A DNA stretch of 64,000 nucleotides, taken from the IMG/VR virus record IMGVR_UViG_3300020465_000011, positions 1 to 64,000 of that record. One strand, given 5' to 3'. The translations under genes and the position numbers were made by a program. Source of the stretch: a virus. Below, in pieces: positions 1-8,918 of the stretch (position 1 is its first letter; every line of letters starts with the position of its first letter). The notes under the pieces were generated by a model. That model was not told where the DNA came from, searched no databases, and saw only the letters and a program-made list of their open reading frames with translations.

Positions 1-320
1 GGTTGGTCCCAACCACCTATTGTTACAGTTGGAGTTGAAGATGTAAGCGAAGTAAGATCAGTTACGTCTGCAATGCTTACAGTATCATCATAGGTGTCAA
101 CTATTCCCATTTCATCTAAATGTGCTGATAGGTCAACACTTAATGTATCTGTCATATAATCATCATTGCCCATAATCAATGTCCTTTCTTCGATCGGCAT
201 ACCAAAATCTCTTTCGTACACAGTTTTACCACCATCAGGTGATTCATATATTTTAGGTTTGAATGCACTTTGATCGTGTCTTGAATCCATTTGTTGTTTG
301 ATGTGTTCTTCATTAGACAT
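1..320 (-). CDS. Hypothetical protein, N-terminal part (runs off the left edge)
   Basis: An open frame on the minus strand begins with ATG at 318-320 and stays open for 106 codons to the window edge. The start overlaps the end of gp46 (ATGTCTAA), the same kind of coupling as gp46 has with gp47, so it belongs to the same operon. The visible protein starts MSNEEHIKQQMDSRHDQ and is rich in Asp, Thr and Ser, with no motif I recognise. Function unknown. The reading frame is supported by the overlap and phage-like codon use rather than by homology. Confidence 0.7.
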   Translation of the reverse strand, partial: MSNEEHIKQQMDSRHDQSAFKPKIYESPDGGKTVYERDFGMPIEERTLIMGNDDYMTDTLSVDLSAHLDEMGIVDTYDDTVSIADVTDLTSLTSSTPTVTIGGWDQ

Positions 321-2088
321 CAAATGCCTCCACATCCACATCAAATGTAGTAAAGCCATTTTCTTTTGTAACCTGTAATACATTGTTTACTCTGCCTACT
401 AGTTCTTCTTTGTGTGAAATCAGTAGTATGTTTTTATTACGTTCACGTTCAGTTTTCTTTAATACAGACAATGCATTATCAACACCAGCACTATCCATAC
501 CACTATCAATAAGTTCATCAATAGCCATAAAGTTAATTGGGTGGTTCATGCTTTCAAACACATCACGGAAAGCCCAACTTAAACTTAGTATTAATCTATT
601 ACGTTCACCTCTAGACAAGTTATCAAAGTCTAAGTCTTGTCCTAGTTGTTGTATGCTTACTTCTAAATCAGGTTGGAACATAACATCATGTGGTAGTCCT
701 AACTGATTAATATAGTAGCCTAGTCTGTTGTTTAAGAATATTAAGTTCTGTTCAATAATACGTTTTCTAACAAAACTATCCTTGTTTGTCAACAGTTTAT
801 ATAAAAAATCTTGGTGTTCACGTACTTTTACAAGTTCATTCATTGTGTCCCAATTAACTTCTTGTAAACCTTCTTCACGCATTTGATCTATTTGTTCACC
901 ATATGGATCAACTGCATCTTGTAGTTTAACTGTTTCTGCACGTAAAGTTGTTAACGTGTTCTGATGTTGTAGGGCCTCTGTTAACGTGTTATAGTGCGTT
1001 ACTGGCATTTGTCCTAACGTGCCAATGTTTGTAATAACATCATTGTGTTCTTTTTGTTGTGCTTCATTTTCTAACAAATTGCTTCTAGCTTCACCTAGCT
1101 GTTCTTCTTTGTTACGCAGTATTTGTTCTTGACTGTCATCATGCAGATCCTGTCCACAAGCATGACACTTGTGATCCTTTAACAATTTGATTTCATTTTC
1201 AAGTTTGTTTACTGTCTTGCCATATTTTTTGTAGTCCCGGACAATGTTATCCAACCAACGTTGTGTCTCTGTGAGTTTATTATTGTTTGCATTCCATTCT
1301 TCTAGTTCGGAATGTTTTGCTATTTCTATATCAATATCAAGTTTTTCCATAACTGATATTTCTTTTTCAATATCAGCTATATCATCGTCACGTTTCTTAA
1401 TCCACATACGTTGTCGGCGTTCTGTATCACTGATACTTTTCTCAAAGCGTTCATTAGCCTCTTTTACTGCACTTATTTTTATTTCTTCTTCTTTAATACT
1501 GTCACGTATAGTTTTTTGTTGTTCTTTTAACTTCTCTGCTTTTTCAGTAAGCATAGTAATACCCAACAACTGTTCAATTATATCTCGTTGGTCATTATTT
1601 TTCATACTTAAGAAAGGTTCTGTATATGTATTGAGTGCTACAATATGTTTAAACATATCATGACTCATTCCTAACAGTTTGTCAATAACTTTTTGTGTTT
1701 CTCTACCTTCACCTTGTTGTTCGTCTGTAGCATCATCACCTGATTGTTGATTTTGTACATAAAATCTAAAGAAACGCGGACTACGTCCTCGCTCTACTCT
1801 ATAATCAACTCCGTCTTTTTCAAACTCAACAGTAACAACCATATGTTTACTGTTTGTTTTGTTAATTAAGTTATCCTTCTTAATGTTGTATAGGGCTAAA
1901 CCATACAAACTGTAACTGAGTGCATTAATAATAGTAGTCTTGCCTGTACCATTACGAGAGCCATCTCCGCCCAAGTCCAAATTGTTGCCCAACACTAATG
2001 TAAGGCCACTACGATCTATATGAACAGCCTGAGTAACGTTACCGACACTCATGAAGTTCTTCATTGTGATAGTTTTTAATTTAAGCAT
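313..2088 (-). CDS. 46: gp46 recombination endonuclease subunit (Rad50/SbcC-like ATPase)
   Basis: This is the ATPase subunit of the T4-type gp46/gp47 nuclease, which resects DNA ends for recombination-dependent replication and host DNA breakdown. The 591 residues show the full SMC/Rad50 plan: a Walker A loop around residues 44-51 (NGTGKT), a long coiled coil on both sides of a zinc-hook CxxC (C308-H-A-C311), the ABC signature LSRGE at 491-495, a Walker B stretch at 519-528 (FMAIDE) and the H-loop His559. The start overlaps the stop of gp47 by 8 nt, so the two subunits should be translationally coupled. Length is close to T4 gp46 (560 residues). Catalytic residues all appear intact. Confidence 0.96.
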   Translation of the reverse strand: MLKLKTITMKNFMSVGNVTQAVHIDRSGLTLVLGNNLDLGGDGSRNGTGKTTIINALSYSLYGLALYNIKKDNLINKTNSKHMVVTVEFEKDGVDYRVERGRSPRFFRFYVQNQQSGDDATDEQQGEGRETQKVIDKLLGMSHDMFKHIVALNTYTEPFLSMKNNDQRDIIEQLLGITMLTEKAEKLKEQQKTIRDSIKEEEIKISAVKEANERFEKSISDTERRQRMWIKKRDDDIADIEKEISVMEKLDIDIEIAKHSELEEWNANNNKLTETQRWLDNIVRDYKKYGKTVNKLENEIKLLKDHKCHACGQDLHDDSQEQILRNKEEQLGEARSNLLENEAQQKEHNDVITNIGTLGQMPVTHYNTLTEALQHQNTLTTLRAETVKLQDAVDPYGEQIDQMREEGLQEVNWDTMNELVKVREHQDFLYKLLTNKDSFVRKRIIEQNLIFLNNRLGYYINQLGLPHDVMFQPDLEVSIQQLGQDLDFDNLSRGERNRLILSLSWAFRDVFESMNHPINFMAIDELIDSGMDSAGVDNALSVLKKTERERNKNILLISHKEELVGRVNNVLQVTKENGFTTFDVDVEAFDV

Positions 2089-3103
2089 TTAGTCCTTGAT
2101 ATATATCTACTAATAGTTTCTTATCTATAAATTTACTGTCAACTAAGTTTAATTGATTATACACTATTTGGTCAACACTTTCAACCTCTATATTTGCTTC
2201 TTCTGCCCAATCTACTGCATGATCATCACGTTTAACTGGTACTAAGCTAAATTCCCGTAGGTTGTAATCCTTTGTTAGTGTTTCTTTAAGAAAGTTTGCT
2301 TCTTCGTAACTAATGTTAATATCCATTGCTACACGAGCATATACATTACTATCTAAATATTGTTCCGGTTTGTCTACTAACTGACTTAGTGGTATAGTAA
2401 TGTACTTAGGTCCATCATAATTTACATATTCAGGCTCACTATTCCAGTCTAAAAACATGGCACCTCTTTCATGGTCCCATGCATCAGCATAGTTATGTCC
2501 AAATGGAGAACCTAAGTAGTGTACATTTTTACTATGCTGTCTTTTATGAAAGTGTCCACTAAACACATATTCAGGATGTACAAAATCATCTGCTTTCAGT
2601 TCTCCGTGATCAGGCATGTCTACCATAGCATTCATTTTAAAGTAGGGCAACTCAAAATGTCCAAACACATAACGTGATTTAATCTTCTTCATGTTTTTCC
2701 ATTCATCGCCTACTAACCATGGAACTAGTGCAACACCGTTTTCTTCGATAATACCATCATTGATCATGTGTACATTATGATGTAAGCCGGCGTAAGGCAT
2801 ACTATTAATTTCACGTTTTTCTCTGTAATACAAATCATGGTTACCCATGATCATGTATACGTTTTCAAACGTTTCTGCTAGAAACCCTACGTTGCTCACA
2901 CTATAATTTAATGTGCTTGTGTTTAGTGTAGCTCTATGGTGATGCCAATCACCTAAGAATATACAAGTTTCTGCTCCACGTTTTTTACTTTCTGCACAAA
3001 ACCATTTAACAAATGCTTCACAATCATTGTTGTAAGTTCTGTTATTGTTTTTCTGGCCAAAGTGAATATCCGTGAAGCACGCCACTTTATTAAAAAATTG
3101 CAT
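2081..3103 (-). CDS. 47: gp47 recombination endonuclease subunit (Mre11/SbcD-like phosphoesterase)
   Basis: Nuclease partner of gp46. The 340-residue protein carries the calcineurin-type metallophosphoesterase motifs in order: D12-x-H14, G51-D52-W-H54, G87-N88-H89-D90, H149 (FGHFE) and H184-x-H186 (SGHFHKR). These are the two-metal ligands of Mre11-family nucleases. Its length equals that of T4 gp47 (339 residues). It lies one nucleotide after the gp55 stop and overlaps the gp46 start, so it is the middle gene of a gp55-gp47-gp46 operon. No missing active-site residue was seen. Confidence 0.96.
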   Translation of the reverse strand: MQFFNKVACFTDIHFGQKNNNRTYNNDCEAFVKWFCAESKKRGAETCIFLGDWHHHRATLNTSTLNYSVSNVGFLAETFENVYMIMGNHDLYYREKREINSMPYAGLHHNVHMINDGIIEENGVALVPWLVGDEWKNMKKIKSRYVFGHFELPYFKMNAMVDMPDHGELKADDFVHPEYVFSGHFHKRQHSKNVHYLGSPFGHNYADAWDHERGAMFLDWNSEPEYVNYDGPKYITIPLSQLVDKPEQYLDSNVYARVAMDINISYEEANFLKETLTKDYNLREFSLVPVKRDDHAVDWAEEANIEVESVDQIVYNQLNLVDSKFIDKKLLVDIYQGLNA

Positions 3104-3104
3104 A

Positions 3105-3959
3105 CTAACCCTTTGCGTTTAACTTTGTATGTTCATCTAGTTCTTTCATTTTCATTTCGTGATCAATTTGTCTTGTCCAACTAGGGTTTTGCCCAGCTTC
3201 AATTAATAAGTCATCTCTTATATTTTGATTACGTTTTTCTAAATTTAGAACTCTTGTAAAGCTATTTGTAATAGCGGCTGTGTAATATGCAAATGGATTC
3301 TGTGATTTACTTTCATCAAACTGCAATCCTATCTGTGATAGTTGCAATAATGCTTGACTACGCATTTCATCTACATAAGTGTATCCACGCCAATTGCTTC
3401 TCATGCTATAGCGATGGCATAACATCATAAACATTTTTGCTAGTTTAGGTGTTATAGTTCCATGATCTACACTAAAATGTCCGTTGCCTATTCCGCCTTC
3501 CCAATGACTACGTAGCACTTCGCTCCATTCACCTTCTTTTAGTCTAACATGTTTAAATGGTGGATAGTTACATCTTGAATGATGATCTGCTACTGTCTTT
3601 GGTTTATTTTTACGTTGCTCTAAAGGTATATGATCAAATGTCATAACTCTTAGTACTAATTCTGTATCTTCTATAGATTTTGGATCAACGTTGAATTGAT
3701 TTTGTTTAGGGCGTTGACTACGTTTACCATTGTTTTCTTCCCAGTCTAGCATAGCTTCTTCATACATACGTTTCTCTTGTCTCGTTGCACGATTCTGCCT
3801 TGCTTCTTTTAAAATACTTCTGGTAATCTTGTCGTCTTTACCTATGATGATATCATATACTGTATCATCACTATCATTAAACCAACAGAAACTTAATTTA
3901 CTCTTGTGAATTTCTGCTAGTAGGTCTTTATTGTTTAAATAATTTACTCTTTTTGCCAT
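3105..3959 (-). CDS. 55: gp55 late-transcription sigma factor
   Basis: Phage sigma factor that redirects host RNA polymerase to late promoters. The C-terminal part, from about residue 175, matches the gp55/sigma70 region-2 pattern: ITPKLAKMFMM, then YTYVDEMRSQA, then the conserved SQNPFAYYTAAI and a basic segment after it. The protein is 284 residues, clearly longer than T4 gp55 (185). The extra N-terminal half is charged and has no motif I can name. It is the first gene after the minus-strand promoter at 3983-4011. Its presence is consistent with the TAAATA-type motifs upstream of several structural genes here. The identity rests on the C-terminal half. Confidence 0.9.
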   Translation of the reverse strand: MAKRVNYLNNKDLLAEIHKSKLSFCWFNDSDDTVYDIIIGKDDKITRSILKEARQNRATRQEKRMYEEAMLDWEENNGKRSQRPKQNQFNVDPKSIEDTELVLRVMTFDHIPLEQRKNKPKTVADHHSRCNYPPFKHVRLKEGEWSEVLRSHWEGGIGNGHFSVDHGTITPKLAKMFMMLCHRYSMRSNWRGYTYVDEMRSQALLQLSQIGLQFDESKSQNPFAYYTAAITNSFTRVLNLEKRNQNIRDDLLIEAGQNPSWTRQIDHEMKMKELDEHTKLNAKG

Positions 3960-3982
3960 TGAACCTCTTTCGGATTTATGTT

Positions 3983-4011
3983 AGTATAGTGTATCTACAA
4001 TCAAATGTCAA
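3983..4011 (-). promoter_or_regulatory. Sigma70-type (early) promoter for the gp55-gp47-gp46 operon
   Basis: On the minus strand TTGACA (4011-4006) is followed after exactly 17 nt by TATACT (3988-3983), six of six and five of six matches to the host sigma70 consensus. It points at gp55, whose ATG is about 24 nt beyond the -10 box, with an AGAGG ribosome-binding sequence just before the start. This suits early transcription by unmodified host polymerase. Confidence 0.82.
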
Positions 4012-4026
4012 TGGTTTTTCTCCTGG

Positions 4027-4034
4027 CTAAATAC
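4027..4034 (+). promoter_or_regulatory. Late-type promoter motif CTAAATAC
   Basis: The motif resembles the T4 late -10 element TATAAATA that is read by gp55-polymerase. It lies 19 nt before the ATG at 4054, in the gap between the divergent gp55 operon and the tail genes. An identical octamer with almost the same spacing precedes the gene at 28975. There is no -35 element, as expected for this class. Assignment as a late promoter is inferred. Confidence 0.55.
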
Positions 4035-4053
4035 AATTAACAAAGGTGTTCGT

Positions 4054-4692
4054 ATGAGATTTAGTGAAATTACAGAAGCAATAGCAGACAATGTCGTAGT
4101 TTTCTATGGTGGTAGGTTTCAACCTATGCATGTTGCACACAAACAAGTTTACCAACATTTGGTTCAAAAGTTTGATGCATCACGTGTATTTATCGCCACA
4201 ATGGTGTCTGCAAAAGTGCAAGGACTTATTGCAAAAGTAGATGCAGGCGGAACACTTACTGATATTCAACAAGCCGAAATGAGTAAAAATCCATTTACAT
4301 TTGATGAAAAAGCAAACATTATGTCTACAATGCATGGCATACCTACAGATAAAATTATTAACACTAATCCATATAATCCAGACATAAGCAAAATTGGAAT
4401 GGATCCTAATAACACAGCGGTAATAGTTGTGTATAGTGCCAAGGATGCAGGCAGATTATCACCAACTGCATATAAGCCTTATAAAGAAGGCGAACAATTA
4501 CAGCCATTAGCAGAAATACAATATGTGTATGTTGCACCTGAAATGCAAGGTGGAATGAGTGCTAGTGACTTTAGAAATGCTATGAAGAGCAATGCAAGTG
4601 ATCAGGAAAAAGCACAAGTATTTCAAAAGTTCTTTGGTAAATTTGACAAAGAAGTGTTTACTTTTATAAATGGAAGATTAAATGCGAAGTGA
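4054..4692 (+). CDS. Nucleotidyltransferase-like protein (cytidylyl/adenylyltransferase fold)
   Basis: The 212-residue protein has the signature of the HIGH-motif nucleotidyltransferase superfamily. Residues 18-29 read YGGRFQPMHVAH, matching the usual GRFxPxHxGH except for Ala before the last His. Near the C terminus MSASDFRNAM corresponds to the second nucleotide-binding motif (ISSTxxR type). Relatives transfer a nucleotidyl group to NMN, pantetheine phosphate or sugar/alcohol phosphates. The substrate here cannot be told. It is the first gene after the late-type motif at 4027 and overlaps the next tail gene by 11 nt, so it is probably expressed with the virion genes. Two shorter proteins (50013 and 52579) carry a related but degraded motif. 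Confidence 0.75.
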   Translation: MRFSEITEAIADNVVVFYGGRFQPMHVAHKQVYQHLVQKFDASRVFIATMVSAKVQGLIAKVDAGGTLTDIQQAEMSKNPFTFDEKANIMSTMHGIPTDKIINTNPYNPDISKIGMDPNNTAVIVVYSAKDAGRLSPTAYKPYKEGEQLQPLAEIQYVYVAPEMQGGMSASDFRNAMKSNASDQEKAQVFQKFFGKFDKEVFTFINGRLNAK

Positions 4693-5380
4693 TTTACGAC
4701 CAAGATTAACAGCAAAAGGTAGTTCTGGAGGACTTTTAATGCAAGGTCCTGCAACTGCTTTAAAATCTAGTGGTGTAAGAAATAGTTTAGTTTTTCCATA
4801 CACACCTGCTATTACATATCAGAGATCTGCTAATTACGGAACATATGATTTAGCACACACAAATTATCAGCCTAAGTATTATTCAGCAACACAATCACCA
4901 TCAGTACAAGTAACATGTTTGTTTACTAATGCAACTGAAGATGAAATAGCATATACACAAGGTGCATTACATTTTTTAAGAATGGCAAGCCTGATGCATT
5001 TTGGTGAAAATGATCCAAATAGAGGAACACCACCTCCGGTGTTATTGTTTAGTGCATATGGTTCTAATCAATTTCAAGATTGGCCGTGTGTAGTAGGTAA
5101 TGTTGCATATACATTTGATTCAGATATGGATTATGTAGAAAACGTTTCAGTTGGTGGACAAACTACAGATACAAATAATTTAACAGGTATAGGAATCGCA
5201 AGTGGAGCTACTCTAATGAGTAGTGCTGGAAATAGTAATGCGTCTGGCCAAATTGTATTACCAGCACAATTATATGTTTCAATTGAATTACTACATCAGC
5301 CTGATTTATTAACAACTCGTAAACAATTTACAGTAGCAAAAATGGCAAATGGTAGTATGCTTAGAAGAGGTTATATATAA
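4682..5380 (+). CDS. 48: gp48-like baseplate tail-tube cap protein
   Basis: Likely the protein that caps the baseplate hub and starts tail-tube assembly. The middle of the 232-residue protein reads SVQVTCLFTNATEDEIAY, then ALHFLRMASLMHFGENDP and GTPPPVLLFSAYG, a pattern typical of the T4 gp48/gp54 family (small beta tube-initiator fold). It is shorter than T4 gp48 (364) and gp54 (320), and I cannot fully separate these two paralogues. Position immediately before gp53 favours gp48. Its ATG lies inside the preceding gene and its stop overlaps the gp53 start (TAATG). Confidence 0.7.
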   Translation: MRSDLRPRLTAKGSSGGLLMQGPATALKSSGVRNSLVFPYTPAITYQRSANYGTYDLAHTNYQPKYYSATQSPSVQVTCLFTNATEDEIAYTQGALHFLRMASLMHFGENDPNRGTPPPVLLFSAYGSNQFQDWPCVVGNVAYTFDSDMDYVENVSVGGQTTDTNNLTGIGIASGATLMSSAGNSNASGQIVLPAQLYVSIELLHQPDLLTTRKQFTVAKMANGSMLRRGYI

Positions 5381-5673
5381 TGTATAGGGGCGATAGTCAT
5401 TTAGCACATACGAAAATTAATGCAAAGTTCACTGAACTATATGAACCGGGCAATGAACTATTCTCTACAGAACAAGTAGAGCATACAATAGAATCTAAAC
5501 ATAATAAAAGGCCAGATCTTTTAGCATACGAATTATATGGTAACCAAAGACTTTGGTGGATATTCATGCATTTTAATCCTAATATTATTAAGGACCCTAT
5601 CATGGATTTTAATTCAGGTAAAACAATACTAGTACCGCTACGACGAGCTAGTTCATCAGACGCAAGGATGTAA
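5380..5673 (+). CDS. 53: gp53 baseplate wedge protein
   Basis: A 97-residue protein with the gp53 family pattern: a compact LysM-like region containing LAYELYGNQRLWWIFMHFN followed by a DPIMDFNSGKTILVP tail. In T4, gp53 completes the wedge and lets six wedges join around the hub. T4 gp53 is about twice as long (196 residues), but short versions are usual in marine T4-like phages. The start is coupled to the gp48-like stop by a one-base overlap, and the gene is followed two bases later by the hub gene. Confidence 0.85.
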   Translation: MYRGDSHLAHTKINAKFTELYEPGNELFSTEQVEHTIESKHNKRPDLLAYELYGNQRLWWIFMHFNPNIIKDPIMDFNSGKTILVPLRRASSSDARM

Positions 5674-5675
5674 TT

Positions 5676-8600
5676 ATGCCCGGAAAAGGTACAGGAGCAA
5701 ATCCCAAATATAATAATAAATCCGATTCTAGCACAACTTCTGATGTTAAAGTAGGAAATCAAGAAACATTTCTAGAAAATATGACCTTTACAGAAAAGAT
5801 GATTGAATTAGGTGTAGAACCTGGTCTTCTTGAAGAAAAACAGAAACTACTAGAAGAAGGAAATAAAACAAGATACGCACCTAGAAACTTTAAGAATGCT
5901 GTTGATGTTAATATGAATCCTGAAAAATATATGACAGATAAAGAGTTAGAAAGATTTCATGCTCTAGAGCGTTCTCTTGAAATGAGGAGAACTTTAAATG
6001 GTGGTTTGTATAACAGAAACGCTATGAGATTTGCACCTAATGTAGGTTGGGTAGAGACTAAAGAACCTAAGTATGCATTTATCAAATCTGAAAAAACAGG
6101 TCAGCTTGTTAAAACAGCATTCATGGATCAAAATGCTTTAGATATGTTTAATATTAATCAAGAAGCTGAGGGTTATACACCTTATGCTGATCGTATAGCC
6201 GCTCCAGAAGCACCAACTCATGTTCCTGCAAAAAAAGCTGTAGTAATGGGAGATTGGTCAGAAAATGTTCTTAATGAAATGGATTCTTCGACATATCATT
6301 TAACTTTATGGATAGACAATGTACAACGTGTTAATCATGAAATACATCAGAATCAAGGAGTTGTTATAGCTGAAACTGGAGCAAGTACGTATTTTACTAT
6401 AGACAATTTAGAAATAGTAACAGCGGCCGGAGGCTCGGATATTATTACAAATGATGCATCACAATTAACATTTACTCTCACTGAACCCAATGGAGCGGCA
6501 TTTTTTCCTAAACTACTAGAAATAGCTAGACAAAAGGGAATAAAAAGTATATCAGAAGCTGGTTATGCATTAGAGATACGTTTTAAAGGTAGAGATAAGA
6601 TTACAGGAAAACCTGCATCAGATAGTCATAAATGGCTATACAAACTGGTAGTAACAGATATTCAAACAAAACATGATGTGCAAGGTAGTGTATATAATTT
6701 CACAGCTCATAATATGGATCAAAGAGGTTCATTTGAATATTGGAATAATCCAAAACAAACTATATCTTTAACTGAAACAACTACACTTGGTGATGCAATA
6801 AAAGATCTAGAAAACAAATTAAATGATTACCATGCCATGAAAGCAGTAGCCAATGGTGGAAAACCTGATACTGTAAAGATAACACTTATGGATCCAAAAT
6901 GGAAATCGTGGAAACTGTTAACACCTAAAGGTTCAACTAATACTACATGGAAAGAAGGAGCCCGAGATTGGTCTATGGATAGAGGTAGTTCTGTTAAAGA
7001 CTTTATAGGAAAGTTATTAATACACACAAACGAAATGATAGATAGATTAGATAAGGCTGGAGCAGACATAAAACCCGACAGCAGAGAAGATGTAGCACAT
7101 TGTACAGATTATCTTTGTAACTTTTTTAAAATTAAAACAACTATTGAATACGGAAATTTATGGAACGAAGTAGCAAAGAAATATAATGAGAGAATAGAAT
7201 ATGTTATAATGCCTTACTTAGAACATCCTCCTGAAAAACAAGCTAGATACGAACAAATTCGTAGAAGTAAGACTAAACAAAAACAAAAGATAGCTGATCA
7301 TATAAGACATAATTTTTTAAAGAAGCGATACGATTACTTAAACACAGGTATGAACACCGAAGTACTTGAATTTAATGCAAACATAGATATGGCATTCTTT
7401 CAACCAGAATTAATATATGATGGTAGAACAACATACGGTGCTAAAGCAAAAGAACATAATGTACCAGAAGATCCTAGTGACGTAGACACTTCGACTGTTA
7501 GTTATAACAAAGAAAAAGCTGACTTGAGTACTATTGAAGGTGTGCAAAGTGAAATAGATCGTTTAAACACTGATTTTATAGAAACAGGTAAAGAACGAGC
7601 AGATGCTGAATCAAAAGTAAAAAATGCTTCAGGCCCAGCTGAGTTTTCATCATTAACTGATGCAATAACAAAATCAAAAAATAAAATGAATAAAATACAA
7701 GCTGATCTAACTATGTTGGATAAAGTTAAAGGTACTATGCTTCGTTGGGACGAAGGTATTGCTGGTGCATCTGATAGCTTTGATAGACAGTATCTAGGAG
7801 ATATAGGTACCTATGAAGATTATTCACTTGTACGAAAATATAAACCAACTGTTATTTCAAGAGCAGGACAGGATCCAGAATCTAGTATGATAGAATTAGC
7901 ACAACAAAGAATAAAAAATATCTCTAGCGAATTGCTTTCTATAGAAGTTGGTATTAAAGGTGATCCTTACTGGTTAGGTCCACCTACTAATGAAAAATCT
8001 GTATTACAAAAACAAGTAAGACCGGCCAATAGATCTACATTCAAAGTAGTTGATACAAATCTATTTGTAGATTATGATCATGGTCCGCCATTGTTTTTGT
8101 TTAGTATGTTTTTTCCCGACCATGGTGGTAAACCATATTTTAATAAACTATACAGTGGTGTATATCAAACTATTGACATTATACATCAATTCCGCAACGG
8201 GCAGTTTACACAGTTTCTTAAAGGTACTAGAATGACCGACATTCAAGAGGAACAAGTAAAAATGTTAGTTGATGCTAAAGACCCTACAGTACTAAATCCA
8301 TATGGTGATGATATAACTGATGATTACTTTGATGAAGGTCTAAACAACGTTGGAACCGATGGAGCACCTATAGGACCTGCAGAACCAGGACCAGCTTCTG
8401 TATCAGCAAGAGAACAACAAGTAATGTCTAGATTAATAAACGAACATGGACTTACACCTGAACAGGCGGCAGGTATTGTTGGTAACCTTAATAAAGAAAG
8501 TGCATTAAAAACTGGTGCTAGAAATGTTGGCGATGGAAATGATGGCAGTGATAGTATCGGTATAGCACAATGGAATAGCACAAGAGCACAAAACTTGCAG

Positions 8601-8918
8601 AACTGGGCCGCGGCAAATGGTAGGAATCATTTAGATCTAGATACTCAAACAGATTTTATTATGCATGAACTTAACGGTAGTGGTTCATATGGCGGTGGTA
8701 GCGAAAGTCTTGCTTGGAACAAATTAAATGATCCCAATATATCTACACAAGGAGCGGCCGAAGCATTTACATACTATGAACGCTTTAAGAATTATAATGT
8801 TGCTAATAACCCAGAAACAATATCTAGAAAGTCACAATCAGAAAGAATTTTACTTGAGTATAATCAAGCAAAAACATCTGGCACTAATACAGCAAACTCG
8901 TTAGGACTAGGAACATAA
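5676..8918 (+). CDS. Baseplate hub protein with C-terminal tail lysozyme domain
   Basis: A 1080-residue protein. From about residue 190 to 380 is a beta-rich region (STYHLTLWIDN, later WLYKLVVTDIQ) that resembles gp27-type tube or hub domains. A coiled-coil segment runs from about 613 to 690. Residues about 905-1060 form a phage tail lysozyme domain: LTPEQAAGIVGNLNKES with the probable catalytic Glu941, then SIGIAQWNSTRAQNL. The lysozyme would cut peptidoglycan during injection. In T4 this activity sits in gp5. Here the spike (next gene) lacks it and the hub carries it. The hub assignment is inferred from position and fold impression, while the lysozyme domain is clear. Confidence 0.75.
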   Translation: MPGKGTGANPKYNNKSDSSTTSDVKVGNQETFLENMTFTEKMIELGVEPGLLEEKQKLLEEGNKTRYAPRNFKNAVDVNMNPEKYMTDKELERFHALERSLEMRRTLNGGLYNRNAMRFAPNVGWVETKEPKYAFIKSEKTGQLVKTAFMDQNALDMFNINQEAEGYTPYADRIAAPEAPTHVPAKKAVVMGDWSENVLNEMDSSTYHLTLWIDNVQRVNHEIHQNQGVVIAETGASTYFTIDNLEIVTAAGGSDIITNDASQLTFTLTEPNGAAFFPKLLEIARQKGIKSISEAGYALEIRFKGRDKITGKPASDSHKWLYKLVVTDIQTKHDVQGSVYNFTAHNMDQRGSFEYWNNPKQTISLTETTTLGDAIKDLENKLNDYHAMKAVANGGKPDTVKITLMDPKWKSWKLLTPKGSTNTTWKEGARDWSMDRGSSVKDFIGKLLIHTNEMIDRLDKAGADIKPDSREDVAHCTDYLCNFFKIKTTIEYGNLWNEVAKKYNERIEYVIMPYLEHPPEKQARYEQIRRSKTKQKQKIADHIRHNFLKKRYDYLNTGMNTEVLEFNANIDMAFFQPELIYDGRTTYGAKAKEHNVPEDPSDVDTSTVSYNKEKADLSTIEGVQSEIDRLNTDFIETGKERADAESKVKNASGPAEFSSLTDAITKSKNKMNKIQADLTMLDKVKGTMLRWDEGIAGASDSFDRQYLGDIGTYEDYSLVRKYKPTVISRAGQDPESSMIELAQQRIKNISSELLSIEVGIKGDPYWLGPPTNEKSVLQKQVRPANRSTFKVVDTNLFVDYDHGPPLFLFSMFFPDHGGKPYFNKLYSGVYQTIDIIHQFRNGQFTQFLKGTRMTDIQEEQVKMLVDAKDPTVLNPYGDDITDDYFDEGLNNVGTDGAPIGPAEPGPASVSAREQQVMSRLINEHGLTPEQAAGIVGNLNKESALKTGARNVGDGNDGSDSIGIAQWNSTRAQNLQNWAAANGRNHLDLDTQTDFIMHELNGSGSYGGGSESLAWNKLNDPNISTQGAAEAFTYYERFKNYNVANNPETISRKSQSERILLEYNQAKTSGTNTANSLGLGT

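Noticed and set aside
1244-1663. 139-codon plus-strand frame opposite gp46
   Set aside because: Low-complexity Ser/Ile/Phe translation of the reverse of a coiled-coil region; a shadow of gp46.
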